Below the pieces are notes generated by a model. That model ran no database searches. It was given only the letters and a program-made list of their open reading frames with translations, and had not been told where the DNA came from. 6,877 nt of DNA from Elusimicrobiota bacterium (GTDB lineage Bacteria > Elusimicrobiota > Elusimicrobia > UBA1565 > UBA9628): contig JACQBB010000281.1 in NCBI GenBank assembly GCA_016194625.1, forward strand, positions 1 through 6,877, in the 5' to 3' direction. A program made the translations under genes and the position numbers. Below are positions 5,132 to 6,877 of the stretch, piece after piece. Position 1 is the stretch's first letter. Each line of letters begins with the position of its first letter.

Positions 5132-6611
5132 AGGGGGCGTCGCCTTCGGCGGGAGCGGGCTCGGCCGCAGGCTCCGGCGCGGCCGCGGGGAGGTCGACCG
5201 CGGGGAGGTCGAGCGCGGGCAGCGGGGGGAGCGCGTACTGCTTGTTCAGGACGAGGCGCCCCTCGCGGACCAGCATGGAGAGGGCCTTCACGACGCGCTT
5301 CATCTCGGCCTGCCGGACGTCCTCGGAGACGGTGCGCGTCAGCTCGATCTCCTGCTTCAGCCACTGGCCGAGGCCGGTCTTGAGCTTGGCGGTGACCTGG
5401 CGCGAGAGCGCCGGCGAGGACTTGAGCGCGATCGCCATGCTCTTGAGGGGGACCGCGCGGCTCAGCGTCGCGATCCCGGCCTCGTCGAGCAGCGCGATGT
5501 CGGCGAGCGTGACGACGCGGCGCTGCAGGCGCTCCCAGGGCTCCTCGTCGTTGGCGCGCACGGTCTCGAGCAGCTCGGTCTGCAGCTCCACGGGGGACTG
5601 GTCCAGGATCTCGGCGAGCTTCTCCTCGCCGCCGATCATGCAGTCGATGCGGGCGCGGATCGAATCCTCGAGCGCGGACACCTCGGCCGGCGCCAGCAGG
5701 ACCGGCGCCGCCATCCGGGTGACCACCTCGTCGCGCCGCTCCGGCGCCATCGCGGTCAGCGCGGCCGACGCCAGCGCGGGCGTCAGGAAGTTGACGATCG
5801 CGGCGACGGTGGGGACCGGCTGCTCGGCGAGCAGCATGTTCAGCGTCGGCAGGTCGGCGTCGCGGACGAAGGAGAACGGGATGCGGCGCTCCGGCTCGTC
5901 GGCGCGCGCGGCGCGGGCGGCGGCGGGCGCGGCCTCGCGCGCGGCGGGGCCGTCCCCTGCGGCGGCGGACCCGGCGGCGGAGGCCGGGCCCGAAGACTTC
6001 TCGGCCAGTCCGCGCGCGGCGTCGCGCACGGCGCCGACGAACGGGTCGAAGAACCGGCGGGAGAGCAGGACGAGCGCCATGACCGCCACCAGAAGCCAGG
6101 ACAGCGCCAGGACGCCGGTCGGCTCCTGGAACGCGCGGCGGAACTTCTCGGCCGCGGTCGGCGGGGGCGCCTTCGGGAAGTCCATCCGTTCGACGGCGAC
6201 CGCGTCGCCGCGCTCGGGCTTGAGCCCGACCATCTTGGCGGCGGTCGCGCGCGCCAGCTCGACGCGCGCGTCGCTCATCGCGCGCTCGACGAAGACGGTC
6301 ACCGAGATCTTCTTGACCAGTGCCGCCGGCAGCTCCAGCGGAGCCGCGGCGGCGACCGACTCCTTGACGGCCACGCCGGGGAGGATCTCGACGTCGCCGC
6401 GCTCGGTCTCGGTCAGCAGGTCGGCGTTGACGACGACGACCACGTCCTCGGAGTCGAGCACGCGCCGCAGGACCTCCTGCAGGCGGCGTTCGACGGAGCC
6501 CTCGAGCGCGACCTTGGCCTGGATGTCGGTCGAGGAGGTCCGCCGGGAGACCTGCGCGGAGGCGCAGACCGCGGCGGCGGCGGCGAGGACGACGCTCAAG
6601 AGGGGTCTCAC
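5130..6611 (-). CDS. FliF (RBM3)-FliG fusion, membrane-anchored rotor protein
   Basis: 493 aa from GTG; an in-frame stop at 6647-6645 with no other start codon between fixes this start. Residues 3-18 are a hydrophobic export signal, likely cleaved after CASA (or kept as a first membrane helix). Residues 33-146 resemble FliF ring-building domain 3: VERRLQEVLRRVL, VVVNADL, then KKISVTVFVE and GLKPERGDAVAVERMDF. A membrane helix at 167-184 is followed by an Ala/Gly-rich linker (203-240). Residues 244-456 resemble the FliG middle and C-terminal domains: IPFSFVRDADLPTL, the hinge GGEEKLAEIL (328-337), SMAIALK and the final helices to REGRLVL. FliF RBM1, RBM2 and its FliG-binding tail, and the FliG N-terminal domain, are absent. 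The predicted topology, ring domain in the periplasm and FliG in the cytoplasm, matches a flagellar MS-ring/rotor. Domain calls are from motif recognition only. Confidence 0.85.
   Translation of the reverse strand: MRPLLSVVLAAAAAVCASAQVSRRTSSTDIQAKVALEGSVERRLQEVLRRVLDSEDVVVVVNADLLTETERGDVEILPGVAVKESVAAAAPLELPAALVKKISVTVFVERAMSDARVELARATAAKMVGLKPERGDAVAVERMDFPKAPPPTAAEKFRRAFQEPTGVLALSWLLVAVMALVLLSRRFFDPFVGAVRDAARGLAEKSSGPASAAGSAAAGDGPAAREAAPAAARAARADEPERRIPFSFVRDADLPTLNMLLAEQPVPTVAAIVNFLTPALASAALTAMAPERRDEVVTRMAAPVLLAPAEVSALEDSIRARIDCMIGGEEKLAEILDQSPVELQTELLETVRANDEEPWERLQRRVVTLADIALLDEAGIATLSRAVPLKSMAIALKSSPALSRQVTAKLKTGLGQWLKQEIELTRTVSEDVRQAEMKRVVKALSMLVREGRLVLNKQYALPPLPALDLPAVDLPAAAPEPAAEPAPAEGDAP
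5183..5212 (-). repeat. Two 15-bp tandem repeats in the fusion gene tail
   Basis: A 15-bp unit occurs twice in direct tandem (5183-5197 and 5198-5212), with a decayed partial copy after it. It encodes the LDLPA-VDLPA repeat at residues about 467-476, inside a Pro/Ala-rich disordered tail (460-493) that follows the last FliG helix. Copy number could vary without breaking the frame. Confidence 0.75.
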
Positions 6612-6619
6612 GTGGCCTG

Positions 6620-6648
6620 AGTATACCCCCGGTTTGTTGCAAATTCAA
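6620..6648 (-). promoter_or_regulatory. Sigma70-like promoter of the rotor/stator operon
   Basis: On the minus strand, TTGAAT (6648-6643) and TATACT (6625-6620) are separated by exactly 17 bp. They match TTGACA and TATAAT at 4 and 5 of 6 positions. The predicted start of transcription, A6613 to G6611, coincides with the GTG of the fusion gene, so the mRNA would have a leader of 0-2 nt. No Shine-Dalgarno sequence precedes that GTG. Confidence 0.65.
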
Positions 6649-6659
6649 TAACAACCCGG
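6629..6659. promoter_or_regulatory. Inverted repeat over the operon -35 box (candidate operator)
   Basis: Arms CCGGTTTGTT (6629-6638) and AACAACCCGG (6650-6659) pair at 9 of 10 positions around an 11-bp A/T-rich centre that holds the -35 hexamer. It lies upstream of both divergent genes, so it cannot be their terminator. A dimeric regulator bound here would block or alter the operon promoter. The regulator is unknown. Confidence 0.4.
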
Positions 6660-6669
6660 GCCCGGCTCA

Positions 6670-6698
6670 TATATTAGGAAGCGGCAGGAGGAGCTTCC
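6670..6698 (+). promoter_or_regulatory. A/T-rich -10-like element and short hairpin in the divergent spacer
   Basis: TATATT at 6670-6675 differs from TATAAT at one position but has no clear -35 partner at 16-18 bp. It is followed by GGAAGC (6677-6682) and GCTTCC (6693-6698), which can form a 6-bp hairpin with a loop containing AGGAGGA. If transcription starts near 6682, this hairpin would lie in a leader of about 49 nt for the gene at 6731. The AGGAGGA is too far from that ATG (about 38 nt) to serve it directly. Confidence 0.25.
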
Positions 6699-6713
6699 CA
6701 GCGGGGGGGGCTG

Positions 6714-6724
6714 TATCCTATCTT
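6714..6724 (+). promoter_or_regulatory. Proximal -10-like element before the gene at 6731
   Basis: TATCCT (6714-6719) and TATCTT (6719-6724) each match TATAAT at 4 of 6 positions. The second ends 6 bp before the ATG, the same geometry as at the receiver gene and the rotor operon, which would give a leaderless mRNA. A G8 run (6703-6710) sits just upstream, within the promoter spacer. No clear -35 box is seen. Confidence 0.3.
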
Positions 6725-6730
6725 CTCCCG

Positions 6731-6877
6731 ATGGACGCCGAACGCCGCCGCCGCGACCTGGGCTTCGCCGTCGCCGTGGTCGCGGGAGCCGTCCTCGCCT
6801 TGCTCGCGCCCGCGCTGCTGCGCGGCGAGGGCCTCCTGCCGCTGGGGTCGCTGTGGCGCGTGCCGCCGTGGAACGCG
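6731..6877 (+). CDS. Putative integral membrane protein, N-terminal fragment (3' partial)
   Basis: The frame is open from ATG to the right edge (49 codons) and no alternative start exists upstream in frame. The basic N-terminus (MDAERRRRD) followed by a hydrophobic helix (about 11-30, FAVAVVAGAVLALLAPALL) predicts a membrane protein with the N-terminus in the cytoplasm. The next part (GEGLLPLGSLWRVPPWNA) recalls the first periplasmic loop of YfhO-like or glycosyltransferase-type polytopic proteins, which often have a Pro-Pro-Trp after the first helix. That assignment is weak because most of the protein is missing. It is divergent from the rotor operon, sharing a 119-bp spacer. Confidence 0.65.
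   Translation, partial: MDAERRRRDLGFAVAVVAGAVLALLAPALLRGEGLLPLGSLWRVPPWNA

Larger units (their letters stand above)
2115..6611 (-). other. Five-gene rotor/stator operon
   Basis: Five minus-strand genes lie without room for internal terminators. The FliF-FliG fusion is followed 9 bp later by motA, which overlaps the first motB by 4 bp (ATGA). That gene overlaps the second motB by 4 bp (ATGA), which overlaps the TPR gene by 4 bp (GTGA). Such overlaps normally mean translational coupling and one mRNA. The promoter is at 6620-6648. I see no Rho-independent terminator after the TPR stop at 2115; transcription would run into the antisense of the receiver gene. Confidence 0.85.

Noticed and set aside
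5130..6611. A type III secretion SctJ lipoprotein.
   Set aside because: Cys16 is preceded by Ala-Ala-Val, not a lipobox, and the cytoplasmic half is FliG-like, which SctJ lacks.
4377..6620. A 747-codon plus-strand open frame.
   Set aside because: It is antisense to motA and the fusion gene, of low complexity (His/Arg/Asp/Gly-rich), and has no recognisable domain.
3673..6654. A 993-codon minus-strand open frame that would fuse long Arg/Gly/Ala-rich sequence to the first MotB.
   Set aside because: Only the last 221 residues are protein-like. The rest is an off-frame reading of motA and the FliF-FliG gene with Arg/Gly/Ala bias typical of high-GC shadows.
6656..6665. The perfect palindrome CCGGGCCCGG as an operator.
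   Set aside because: Pure G/C and short, so it carries little information in this genome. The neighbouring TTGTT/AACAA arms are more specific.

Overview
The window is a high-GC chromosomal segment from a bacterium with a Gram-negative (diderm) envelope. An outer-membrane beta-barrel, secreted proteins and OmpA-type peptidoglycan-binding domains all point to this. Codon third positions are strongly G/C. The phylum cannot be fixed from sequence alone. The gene style and near-leaderless starts would suit a high-GC Elusimicrobiota-like or other poorly cultured lineage, but that is a guess.

Left side, plus strand: a large outer-membrane beta-barrel protein truncated at its 5' end (to 1703), followed after 33 bp by a stand-alone CheY-like receiver protein (1737-2153) with its own extended -10 promoter. 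The receiver gene runs tail-to-tail into the minus-strand operon and overlaps its last gene by 39 bp.

Centre and right, minus strand: a tightly packed five-gene operon read from 6611 down to 2115. The order is (1) a secreted/membrane protein joining a FliF RBM3-like periplasmic domain and one membrane helix to the middle and C-terminal domains of FliG; (2) MotA; (3) and (4) two tandem, diverged MotB paralogues, each with the ion-carrying Asp and an OmpA peptidoglycan-binding domain; (5) a periplasmic TPR protein. Four of the five genes are joined by 4-bp ATGA or GTGA overlaps, and the fusion gene and motA are 9 bp apart. A good sigma70-like promoter (TTGAAT, 17 bp, TATACT) sits just before the first gene, with an inverted repeat across its -35 box.

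Right edge: a divergent plus-strand gene starts at 6731 and leaves the window. Only 49 residues are visible, an N-terminal membrane segment.

Interpretation: the operon encodes both halves of a rotary torque generator, a membrane-anchored rotor protein (FliF-FliG fusion) and an ion-driven stator (MotA plus two MotBs). The window holds no flagellar rod, hook, filament, export or FliM/FliN genes. The rotor has no FliG N-terminal domain, no RBM1 or RBM2, a shortened RBM3, and a degraded FliM-docking motif. The simplest reading is a minimal motor for something other than a classical flagellum, such as gliding, surface transport or envelope work, with the TPR protein as a periplasmic partner. Whether the receiver and the beta-barrel belong to the same system is open.
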